Of a DNA stretch of 64,000 bases, positions 40,284 to 48,013 are shown piece after piece. The position numbers and the translations under genes are program-made. The stretch is taken from NCBI RefSeq assembly GCF_026125825.1, contig NZ_JAHCKK010000002.1, positions 169,229 to 233,228 of the forward strand, written 5' to 3'. The notes beneath the pieces are model-generated. The model ran no database searches, had not been told where the DNA came from, and worked only from the letters and a program-made list of their open reading frames with translations. Origin of the DNA: Hydrogenophaga sp. (GTDB lineage Bacteria > Pseudomonadota > Gammaproteobacteria > Burkholderiales > Burkholderiaceae_C). How positions within the stretch are numbered: position 1 is the first letter of the stretch; each line of letters starts with the position of its first letter.

Positions 40284-43200
40284 ATGAACAGCGGCGCTTG
40301 CTCCTCGCTGGTGAGTGCCGCCGCTTCTGCCACGGAGGCGTCCAGGAACGAAGCTCAGCTTCGACATGAGCTGGAGAACGCCCTCGAGCAAGCCTGCCGA
40401 GCCTTGTCGATTCCATGGACTCCGTTCCAGCTCGAGCGAGCCCTTAAAGCCGCGGGAAAATCCACCAAGTTTGCCGATGTCGCCCACGGCGCGATCATCA
40501 TTGAGTACGAGCCGCCCAAGTCGTTCGGTGGCCAGGCCGGAAGAAAAGCGCAACACGCACGCGGCCAAGCCGAAGAGTACGCGGCGCTGATTTCTGCGGA
40601 GGAAGGCAGAGCGCTAGGGGAATACGTCCTGGTCGCTTGGGACGGATGTCACATCACTTTCGGACGATTCGAAGGAGCTATCGCCATATGGGAGGACGTT
40701 GTCGCATTCGACGCGCTCTCAGCAGGCCGTCTGCTCTCGGCCTTGGAGCATGATGGCAGGCCGCTTGTTCATCCGCAGCTTCTGCAGGCTCTGGTTGGTC
40801 CTGACTCGGCATACGGCACGTCGCTGATTCCGGAGCTATACGGCAGCATATGCAAGACAGAAGCCTCGTCCGCCACATCGAAGACGAAGATGCTGTTCGC
40901 TGAGTGGCGGCGGCTATTCAGCCAGGTCGTGGGATACCAGCCCGCGCAGATGAAGAAACTTCTCACACGGCAAGAGATTTCGCATGACCAGCCGTACCAG
41001 GAGAACCCGGCGGCTTATCTGTTCGCGTTGAACACGTATATCGCCATCATTGCCAAGGTGGTCGCGGCTTGCGCGCTTCCGCGCGCTAGCCAGGACGTAC
41101 TGCAACCGAACGTTCCGGTCGCGCAACGGTTGCGAACCATCGAGACTGGCGAACTCTTCGAGCATGCGGGCATCCTGAACATGCTCAGCGGAGACTTCTT
41201 CTCCTGGTACCTCGACGACACGGATTGGCCCCGCTATCAGACACACCTAAGTGCCCTACTCGGCCGGCTCGGCGGAGTTGACTTCACCGTCTCTAAGAAG
41301 CACGCAGATACAACGCGCGACCTCTTTAAAGGGATTTACGAGCGGTTTATTCCAAGGGAAGTCAGGCATGCGCTTGGCGAGTTCTATACGCCGGACTGGC
41401 TCGCAGAGCATGGAATGGACTTGCTGGGGTGGAAGCCCTCCGATTCGCTGACCGATCCAACATGCGGGTCTGGCACATTCCTGCTCGAAGCAATACGCCG
41501 CCGCCGCAGGGCGAGTACAGGTGCGACCGCTCAGTCTCTACTCGCAGGGTTGCACGGCATCGACCTCAACCCTCTGGCGGTCCTCGCCGCCAAGGGCTCT
41601 CTTGCCGTGTTCTTGTCGCCGCACTTGGACCCGTCAAAACCAATCCGGCTGCCGGTCTACCTCGCAGATGCGATCAACCCAGCAACCGTCGACCTCTTCT
41701 GCAACTACAGCCACATCCTGCACACTGAGATGGGCCCGCGTGAGTTCTCTGTTCCGCAGAAGATGATCGCGCACGCGGACTTCTTCCAGGTATTCTCGAA
41801 AGTTCGTACGCTGATTGATGCCGACTACTCTGGAGAGAAGATCTGCAGTGCCATCCTTGCAGACCTTCAAGGCATGGGCCTCGACTCTTCTGACATCGGC
41901 ATCATGAGTACGACTATCGCCAACCTGGTGGAGCTGCACGACCAGGGCTGGAACGGTATCTGGTGCTCAATCTTGGCGGACCGCTTTGCCGCTGGCGCAA
42001 TCCCCCGCTCATCGTACATCTGCGGAAATCCGCCATGGGTGAAATGGAGCAATCTGCCCAGGGACTACGCCCAGTCGATCCAGCAACACTGCCGCGGCCT
42101 CGGCGTATTCAGCACCGACAAGTGGGTGGGTGGCATCGAGTCAGACATCTCGACCGTAATCACCTACCAAGCGGTCAAGCACTATCTAGCCAAAGATGGG
42201 CGTCTCGGCTTCTTCCTCCCTGGCTCGGTGTTCACCACGGAATCGAGCGCTGGATTCAGGCGGTTTTCGATCGACAATGGCAGCCTGCCCTGCAAAGTCC
42301 TGCTGGTCGAGGACTACCAAGATATCCGGCCATTCGATGGGGTTAGCAACCATCCAACCTTCTTGATGATGCAGCGGGATGCCCTGACCACCTTTCCGGT
42401 CACATACCGGACTTGGGCCATGGGCGAAGAGTCTTTAGCAAAGCAGCGGTTTTATCCCTCTGCGGATCAGTTCCGCCTTAACGCCAAGTGCACCGAGGGC
42501 ATTGCGGTTCCCGTGCCTGGCGGAGACGGCACCAGACCCTGGCTTGTCGGGTCGGTTCAGGACCAGGCCGTGTTTGCAAAGGTCTTTGCTGCAGGTGCGA
42601 GTCCTGAATATCAGGCACGCAAGGGTATTACCACCGACCGTAACGGCATCTTCTGGGTACGTGCAACCGGCCAAGCGGGGCCTGGACTGGTGACCATCCA
42701 GAACGCAGCGGACATTGGAAGGACGACGGGTATCCCCACGATCACCGCGAATATCGAATCCGACCACCTCTTCCCCCTCTTGCGAGGGCGGAGTGTTGCG
42801 CCATTCAATGCGGTGCCAGAGCCTGAGCTTCGCGTCCTCGTTCCCCAGCGAGGTATGCACGGCGACCCAGATCTGCCTGCAGCATTCCCACATACCTTCA
42901 AGTTCCTCAATCGGTTCAAGAACCACCTGGAACAGCGCTCCAGCCTGAAGAGATTCCAAAAGAAGCAAGCGTTCTACTCGCTTTGGAGCACTGGCGCCTA
43001 CACGTTCGCTCCCTTCAAGGTGCTTTGGAGGGAAATGGGCAACACGTTTGCCGCTGCCTATATTGGAAGCGCCGTGATCGACTACGCAGGTGAAAAAGTT
43101 GCGATCCCCGACCACAAGCTCTACTTCATCCCAGTGAAGTCGGAGGAGGAGGCGGCCTACCTCGCAGGCTTCTTGAATGCACCAATCATTGCCAAGGCCG

Positions 43201-43397
43201 TGTCTGCCTATGCAGCCCAGCTCAGCCTCGGAGCCAGTGTGGCGGAATACCTCAATATCCCGAAGTTCGACGAAACGGACGAGAAGATGGCGGCCATCGG
43301 AAGCATCGCGAGGGACCTGACAGCTAAGGCTGGGAACGCTAGCCCCTCCGATTATGAGTTGCTTGACATGCGAGTTCGCGACTTACTCGGGATCTGA
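40284..43397 (+). CDS. large N6-adenine DNA methyltransferase with nuclease-like N-terminus (type IIG/Eco57I-like)
   Basis: 1037 aa from ATG 40284 (GGGAG six bases upstream). Gamma-class N6-adenine MTase core: motif I DPTCGSGTFLLEAI (Asp391) preceded by LGEFYTPDWLAEHG, and catalytic NPPW at 582-585. A C-terminal half of about 350 residues is likely the target-recognition domain. Residues 45-105 resemble a PD-(D/E)xK fold: FADVAHGAIIIEYEPPKSF with Asp65, Glu74 and Glu76 where Lys is usual, then a QAEEYA helix. Such single-chain proteins act as type IIG restriction enzymes or as PglX-like methylases. Here no separate endonuclease gene follows, so it may be both. Activity of the nuclease part is uncertain because of E-x-E. 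Confidence 0.82.
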   Translation: MNSGACSSLVSAAASATEASRNEAQLRHELENALEQACRALSIPWTPFQLERALKAAGKSTKFADVAHGAIIIEYEPPKSFGGQAGRKAQHARGQAEEYAALISAEEGRALGEYVLVAWDGCHITFGRFEGAIAIWEDVVAFDALSAGRLLSALEHDGRPLVHPQLLQALVGPDSAYGTSLIPELYGSICKTEASSATSKTKMLFAEWRRLFSQVVGYQPAQMKKLLTRQEISHDQPYQENPAAYLFALNTYIAIIAKVVAACALPRASQDVLQPNVPVAQRLRTIETGELFEHAGILNMLSGDFFSWYLDDTDWPRYQTHLSALLGRLGGVDFTVSKKHADTTRDLFKGIYERFIPREVRHALGEFYTPDWLAEHGMDLLGWKPSDSLTDPTCGSGTFLLEAIRRRRRASTGATAQSLLAGLHGIDLNPLAVLAAKGSLAVFLSPHLDPSKPIRLPVYLADAINPATVDLFCNYSHILHTEMGPREFSVPQKMIAHADFFQVFSKVRTLIDADYSGEKICSAILADLQGMGLDSSDIGIMSTTIANLVELHDQGWNGIWCSILADRFAAGAIPRSSYICGNPPWVKWSNLPRDYAQSIQQHCRGLGVFSTDKWVGGIESDISTVITYQAVKHYLAKDGRLGFFLPGSVFTTESSAGFRRFSIDNGSLPCKVLLVEDYQDIRPFDGVSNHPTFLMMQRDALTTFPVTYRTWAMGEESLAKQRFYPSADQFRLNAKCTEGIAVPVPGGDGTRPWLVGSVQDQAVFAKVFAAGASPEYQARKGITTDRNGIFWVRATGQAGPGLVTIQNAADIGRTTGIPTITANIESDHLFPLLRGRSVAPFNAVPEPELRVLVPQRGMHGDPDLPAAFPHTFKFLNRFKNHLEQRSSLKRFQKKQAFYSLWSTGAYTFAPFKVLWREMGNTFAAAYIGSAVIDYAGEKVAIPDHKLYFIPVKSEEEAAYLAGFLNAPIIAKAVSAYAAQLSLGASVAEYLNIPKFDETDEKMAAIGSIARDLTAKAGNASPSDYELLDMRVRDLLGI

Positions 43398-43550
43398 ACG
43401 AACTGCTGCGCTAAGCACCTTGCCCAGGCCGCCTGAGAGCTTTTCGTGCACCACCGCTTGAAGCAAGCTTTCCTTCCCCTAGGGAGCACCGGTACCTCCC
43501 CGCTGCCCTCCCTGCCATGCATATGCCTATCATGAGCACTGGAGGGAATC
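43398..43550. other. gap after the adenine methyltransferase gene
   Basis: Contains a weak hairpin GCTTG-AAG-CAAGC (43457-43469) followed by TTTCCTT, a possible terminator, and a GGAGGG ribosome-binding site (43541-43546) for the broken HNH gene that follows. Nothing else is recognised. Confidence 0.45.
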
Positions 43551-43670
43551 ATGTCGAAGTATTGGTGGGTGAATCACAACCAGACGTTTATGCAAGAACG
43601 TGGGCAAGGCTATTTGTGGTCGCCAAAACGCGAAGCCCACGGGGCTAGAAGCCAGTTCTACGAAAACATG
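43551..43670 (+). pseudogene. 5' remnant of an HNH endonuclease-type gene
   Basis: From ATG 43551 with a good GGAGGG, 40 codons read [38 protein letters not shown]. This opening is characteristic of a family of stand-alone restriction-type HNH (and related EVE-like) proteins. At 43670 similarity stops abruptly because the sequence becomes the minus-strand helicase remnant. The frame stays open to 43910 only by running antisense through it. The catalytic part is lost, so the product cannot be functional. Family recognition rests on the N-terminal motif alone. Confidence 0.65.
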
Positions 43671-44358
43671 GCCGCGCCGGCCCGCTCGGCCAACGCGCTG
43701 CTGATAGTTGAATCGCTGCGGTGGCATATTGGCCTGGAACACCGCACGAAGATCGCCAATATCTACACCCACTTCCATGGTGGTGGTGACGGACAGCAGG
43801 TCAACCACCCGGGCATCACGGTCCAGATCCGTGTCCGGCTCGATGCCTGGCATCCCGCTGGGCAGAATGTCGTCATCGTCCGCGATCAAGATGCCTTTGA
43901 ACCGCCGTAGGCGCGCCGCGGGGTTCACGGTCATCCCGGTCAACTCTTCACAGCGCATCCGCCGCACGCCAGTTGACTGCTGGATTTGCTTGCCGAGGAA
44001 GTTCGCGCTGCGCAGTGCACCGGCAGTGCCGCTCGCCGCCTCAGGCAAAGGCTGGTAACACCGCGTGCAGATACCCGCCCCACGGTGTAAATGAACGCGG
44101 CCACAGTTCTCACACCGCCAATACAGGCTCTCCGCTTTAACGGGCCTGAAGTGCAGCTTTTGGACTTGGACACGCGCACCTTGGTGGCCGGCTACTTGCA
44201 GCGCAGACAGAAGTGCGTCTAGCATGGCCGCCGGATCACCACCGAAAGCTTCGCACCTGGCTTTGGCAAACTTCCGAAGCCTTCCCTTGACATCGCGGTG
44301 GACTGTCCAAGGGGTGTCATCGCCATCGAATTGCTGGGGAATGAGCCGGTTTGAATCG
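43671..44358 (-). pseudogene. internal fragment of a DUF1998/DruE-class defence helicase
   Basis: About 229 codons without natural start or end. They carry a zinc-ribbon [30 protein letters not shown], and the superfamily 2 helicase motifs V-VI as [38 protein letters not shown]. This motif set is that of very large helicases with a C-terminal DUF1998 domain, including Druantia DruE and YprA-like proteins. The N-terminal ATPase half and the DUF1998 half are both gone; the fragment is cut at 43670 by the HNH remnant and at 44359 by the MFS gene. A relic of a former defence locus. Confidence 0.7.
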
Positions 44359-44359
44359 G

Positions 44360-45429
44360 CAGGCGCCCAGTGCGTTGGCCAGGTTGAAGGCGGAGTGGTT
44401 GAGCGCGGCGGCCAGCGCTTGCGCTTCACCGGCCACATCCATCAGGCGGATCTGCAAGGCCGGCGCCAGCGCCACCACGGTGCCTACCAGCAATACGTTG
44501 AGCGACACGGCGGCCGCATAGGGCGCGGTCACGAGCATGAGCAACAGCACCAGCGCCGACCACACCAGGGTGCCGCCAATGGTGGGGAGCAAGGCTTTGT
44601 CGGCCAGTCGCGCGCCCACGAGGTTGCCGGCGATCATGCCAACGCCGAAAAGCGCGAGCACAAAGGGTATGGCGCCGATCGAGAGACCAGTCACCTCGAT
44701 CAGCGTGGGCTTGATGTAGCTGAACACGGCGAACATGCCACCAAAGCCGATGGCACCGATGCCCAGCGTGAGCCAGACCTGAGCATTGCCGAGCGCACCG
44801 AGTTCGCGCAAGGGGCTGGCCCCCTCGGGCGCAGGCAGATGGGGCAAGGCGCGGTGGATCATCACGCTGGCCAGCAAGGCGATCACGCCCACGAGCACAA
44901 AGGCGCTGCGCCAGCCCCAGTGCTGGCCCAGCCACGCCGCCACGGGCACGCCAATGAGCGTGGCGCCGGTCAGGCCCAGCATCATCAGGCCCACGGCCTG
45001 AGCCCGTCGTCCGGGGGGCACCAGCGAAGCGGCCACGAGCGACGCCACGCCGAAATAGGTGCCATGCGGCATCCCGGCCAAGAAGCGCAGCAGGTTAAGG
45101 CTCACGTAGCCCGGGGCGGCGGCGCTGGCCAGGTTGCCCAGGGCGAACAGCAGCATGAGCGCGATGAGCAGCAGGCGGCGCGGCCAATGCGCCGTGAGCA
45201 CGGCCAGCAAAGGCGCCCCGACGACCACGCCCAGCGCATAGGCACTGATCACGTGGCCTGCCTGGGGAATGCTGACGCGCAGCGCCGTCGCCACCTCAGG
45301 CAGCAAGCCCATGATGACGAACTCTCCGGTGCCAATCGCAAACCCGCCGAGCCCTAGGGCCCAGACGGTGGCGCGGAAGGATGGATGAGCGGCGCTGCCG
45401 TTGGGCGCAGAGGGGTTAGGGGCTGACAT
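44360..45429 (-). pseudogene. MFS transporter (AraJ-like) truncated at its 3' end
   Basis: From ATG 45429 (MSAPNPSAPNG) about 356 codons encode a DHA1-class MFS transporter: GTGEFVIMGLLPEVATALRVS in the first helix, motif A-like LTAHWPRRLLL, FLAGMPHGTYFGVASL. Family signatures run up to [11 protein letters not shown] and then end at 44360, where helicase sequence begins; intact relatives continue with about two more helices. The frame runs to a stop at 44317. The break is the right edge of the island, so island insertion or a later deletion removed the 3' end. Probably non-functional. Confidence 0.8.
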
Positions 45430-45488
45430 GCTGCGATCTTGCTGCAACGCAGCATCTCGCGCAGGCCAGGGGTTTTAGCTTCTCGGGG

Positions 45489-45938
45489 TCAGGCCACCAC
45501 TTCGCGCATGCGGTCCAGGTCGGAGCGGTACTGCGAGGCCAGGCTGACTTTCTGCCTGTCGCTCAAGATCTTGCCGGAGAGCTGGAAGAACTTGCGCTCC
45601 TCTTCCCGCAGATGGTGGTGCACTTCGTGAGAGAGCTTCTTCGCGAGCGCCGGCCATGCCTCTGGCTTGTTGCGCGCCTCCTCCAGCGCTTCCACGCATT
45701 CATCGATCTCGTGGTGCTCGTGCAGGGCGTGACGCGACGAGTCAAGCCCCATGTCGTCAAACAGGATCTGGGCGTATAGGTAACGCTCCTCGGCCGCCGC
45801 ATGGGCCGCCAGCTCGATGCGCAGCTCCTTGAAAATCTCCTGGGCACGGGGGTCCTCGGGCTTGGTTCGCACGAGGCGCCTGCAAAGGGTGCGCTGCGTC
45901 TCGTGGCTTTCTCGGAGGGCTTCGTAGATGTTGTCCAT
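45489..45938 (-). CDS. hemerythrin HHE-domain protein
   Basis: 149 aa from ATG 45938 (GGAG 7 bp upstream). A four-helix hemerythrin-like domain with candidate ligands His12 (RESHETQ), His46 and Glu50 (AAHAAAEERYLY), His75/His76 (HEHHEIDE) and the LSHEVHHHLREEERKFF pattern near 103-118. HHE proteins bind a non-haem di-iron centre and act in O2/NO/oxidative-stress handling. The gene has an unusual 5' region: a terminator hairpin with eight U residues ends 9 bp before its ribosome-binding site. Flanked by a truncated transporter and livK. Confidence 0.88.
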   Translation of the reverse strand: MDNIYEALRESHETQRTLCRRLVRTKPEDPRAQEIFKELRIELAAHAAAEERYLYAQILFDDMGLDSSRHALHEHHEIDECVEALEEARNKPEAWPALAKKLSHEVHHHLREEERKFFQLSGKILSDRQKVSLASQYRSDLDRMREVVA

Positions 45939-45957
45939 GGGATCTCCTGCTCTGTGC

Positions 45958-46090
45958 AAAAAAAAGCCGACCGGCGCCGGGCTTGGCGCCCATCAGCCGA
46001 TCACACAGTCAGTCTAAAAACTCGACGCTCGCCAGGGTGTCGGCAGAGTCCTCCCATGGCTGTAGGACTTCGCCCACGCAGGGCCCAAAC
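45958..46090 (-). ncRNA. structured leader or small RNA ending in a terminator, upstream of the hemerythrin gene
   Basis: On the minus strand, after the livK terminator, the sequence folds into AGTCCT/AGGACT (46047-46052 with 46064-46069), a smaller CGAC/GTCG hairpin (46023-46042) and a long terminal hairpin: 13-bp arms 45966-45978 and 45985-45997 with one mismatch, followed by eight U (45965-45958). This could be a sRNA, or the 5' UTR of the hemerythrin mRNA with a transcription attenuator. I do not recognise a known riboswitch class. Confidence 0.5.
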
Positions 46091-46155
46091 GAAAAAAGCC
46101 ACCGCAAGCGGTGGCTTCTGGGTCACGGAAGGTCTCCGAGGAGACCTTCCCGTGA
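46091..46155 (-). terminator. tandem hairpins after the livK-type gene, the second a rho-independent terminator
   Basis: First, proximal to the stop codon, a strong hairpin pairs CACGG-AAGGTCTC (46125-46137) with GAGACCTTCCCGTG (46142-46155). Then AAGCCACC (46096-46103) pairs with GGTGGCTT (46110-46117), followed on the minus strand by a UUUUUUC tail (46097-46091). Confidence 0.8.
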
Positions 46156-46169
46156 AGGGATCTGGCCGA

Positions 46170-47360
46170 TCAGCGGATCACGGCCAGGGTGGTGCGGTTG
46201 CCGCCCTTGTAGGTCATGAGCGTCAGGGCACCGTTCTTGATGTCGCCCTTTTCATCGAAAGCGATGTTGCCGGTCACGCCTTTGTAGTTCGTGGCCTTGA
46301 GCGCGGGCAGGTAGACCTTGGGGTCGGCCGAGCCAGCGGTGACCATGGCGTTGACGAGCACCTTGGTGGCGTCGTACACGTAGGGAGCGTAGACCTGCAC
46401 GTCGGCGTTGAACTTGGCCTTGAAGTCGGCGCGGAACTTGTCCATGCCTTCCTTCTGCTCGCCTTCCACACCACCGGCTTCAGCGCAGAAGACCTGGTCA
46501 TCGGCCAGGCCGTCAGCGGCCAGCTTCGGCAGCTCGGTCGAGCAGATGCCGTCGCCGCCCATGAACTTGGCGTTGATGCCAAGCTGCTTCATCTGCTTGA
46601 GCATCGGGCCGGCCACGGCGTCCATGCCGCCAAAGAACACCACGTCGGGCTTCTTGGCCTTCAGGGTGGTCAGGATGGCGTTGAAGTCGGTCGCCTTGTC
46701 GTTGGTGAACTCACGGCCCACCACCTTGCCGCCTGCGGCAGCCACGCCCTTTTCGAACTCGTCAGCCACACCCTGGCCATACGCGGTGCGGTCGTCGATC
46801 ACGGCCACATTCTTGGCCTTGAGCGTTTCCACGGCGTACTTGCCCAGCGTGCCACCGAGGTGCACGTCGTCAGCCACCACGCGGAACGCGCCAGCGTAAC
46901 CCTGGCGGGTGTACTTGGGGTTGGTGGCGGAGGGGGAGATCTGGGGAATGCCAGCGTCGTTGTAGATCTGCGAGGCCGGGATGGTGGTGCCGGAGTTCAG
47001 GTGGCCGATCACGCCAGCGACCTTCGCGTCCACCAGCTTGGTGGCGGCGGCGGTGCCCTGCTTCGGATCCGCTGCGTCGTCTTCCGCCAGCAGTTCGAAC
47101 TTGACCGGATTGCCACCAATGGTCAGGCCTGCGGCGTTGAGCTCTTCGATCGCCATGCGAGCGCCGTTCTCATTGTCTTTGCCGAGGTGGGCGATGGCGC
47201 CGCTGGTGGGACCAACGTGACCGATCTTGATGACCTGAGCTGCAGCGGCGGGGGCTGCGGCAGGAGCGGCAGCGGGAGCAGGCGCTGCCTCTTCTTTTTT
47301 GCCGCAAGCGGCAAGTGCGACAGCCGCCGCGATGACGGCCAGTTTGATGTTCAGTTGCAT
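46170..47360 (-). CDS. branched-chain amino-acid ABC transporter substrate-binding lipoprotein
   Basis: 396 aa from ATG 47360. Lipoprotein signal ending LAAC (Cys19), then an Ala/Pro linker and a Leu/Ile/Val-binding-protein fold (periplasmic binding type I): IKIGHVGPTSGAIAHLGKDNENGARMAIEELN near the start, VDAKVAGVIGHLNSGTT, FRVVADDVHLGGTLG and PYVYDATKVLVNAM. Members bind branched-chain amino acids or other amides; ligand not determinable. No liv permease or ATPase genes are adjacent, so it is an orphan or first gene of a distant system. The 204-bp upstream gap shows no clear promoter motif. A double hairpin terminator follows. Confidence 0.92.
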   Translation of the reverse strand: MQLNIKLAVIAAAVALAACGKKEEAAPAPAAAPAAAPAAAAQVIKIGHVGPTSGAIAHLGKDNENGARMAIEELNAAGLTIGGNPVKFELLAEDDAADPKQGTAAATKLVDAKVAGVIGHLNSGTTIPASQIYNDAGIPQISPSATNPKYTRQGYAGAFRVVADDVHLGGTLGKYAVETLKAKNVAVIDDRTAYGQGVADEFEKGVAAAGGKVVGREFTNDKATDFNAILTTLKAKKPDVVFFGGMDAVAGPMLKQMKQLGINAKFMGGDGICSTELPKLAADGLADDQVFCAEAGGVEGEQKEGMDKFRADFKAKFNADVQVYAPYVYDATKVLVNAMVTAGSADPKVYLPALKATNYKGVTGNIAFDEKGDIKNGALTLMTYKGGNRTTLAVIR

Positions 47361-47564
47361 GGTTTTCCTCGGAAAAGGATGGAAGTTGGAATGCGGAGGG
47401 AACTTTTTTTCTCCACGCCCATAAAGATACTCCAAAAAACCAGCGGATTTCGCATCGCGCAGCGCCTGCGCAAGGGAACGAGGGTTTTCCCAAAGGCGCA
47501 TCACACCGTTGAATGCCTCATAAGGCGAGCGCATGCCGCCTGGGCCTGTTGGGCAGGGGGGGAT

Positions 47565-47999
47565 CTAATCCTGCGCCGCCAGCTGTAGATCGTGTCGCTG
47601 GGGCTCGATGCCCTGCGCCTTGTAGCGCTTCCACCGCTCGCGCGCGTGCCCCCGATCGTTCTGATCGCCGGTCACCACTTCGATGACCCGTGCAAAGCCT
47701 TCATACCCGGTGGGTATGTCCGTGCGCAGGTTCACCAGCACCGTGGCCCCGTGGGGGGCCGAGATGTCGCTGGCGAGGTGGATGGGCGAGCGGGCCTTCA
47801 CGTGCGCCGGGTCCATCGGCCCGCTGTGGGGGATGAATTCGCCATGGGCCATGGTCCAGAGCGCCGCGTCCAGTGCCGCGCGCTCCCCCTCTTCCACCAG
47901 CACCAGCACCCTGGCGCCGCGCAAGTAAGCCTTGCGCAGCAGGCGGCAGGCGTAACCCAGCTTGTCGGGTGCGTTGAAATGGAAGGCCACCTCGGTCAT
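47565..47999 (-). CDS. holC: DNA polymerase III subunit chi
   Basis: 144 aa from ATG 47999 (MTEVAFHFNAPDKLGYACRLL). It links the clamp loader (with psi) to SSB at the replication fork. Signatures: CRLLRKAYLRGARVLVLV, ALDAALWTMAHGEFIPHS and YEGFARVIEVVTGDQNDRGHARERWKRYKAQG (read in pieces). Directly after pepA (14 bp), the conserved pepA-holC pairing. An upstream open extension to 48134 overlaps pepA and was rejected. Confidence 0.95.
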   Translation of the reverse strand: MTEVAFHFNAPDKLGYACRLLRKAYLRGARVLVLVEEGERAALDAALWTMAHGEFIPHSGPMDPAHVKARSPIHLASDISAPHGATVLVNLRTDIPTGYEGFARVIEVVTGDQNDRGHARERWKRYKAQGIEPQRHDLQLAAQD

Positions 48000-48013
48000 G
48001 TTGCGCGGCCGGA

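Noticed and set aside
39151-44358. Complete Druantia or DISARM system
   Set aside because: A cytosine methylase and a helicase fragment are suggestive, but the helicase is a relic of about 229 codons and the other required genes are missing.
43530-44438. Minus-strand frame of 302 codons read as one gene
   Set aside because: Only the middle (about 43671-44358) is helicase-like. The ends are antisense of the HNH remnant and antisense of the MFS gene, so this is a fragment and not a gene.
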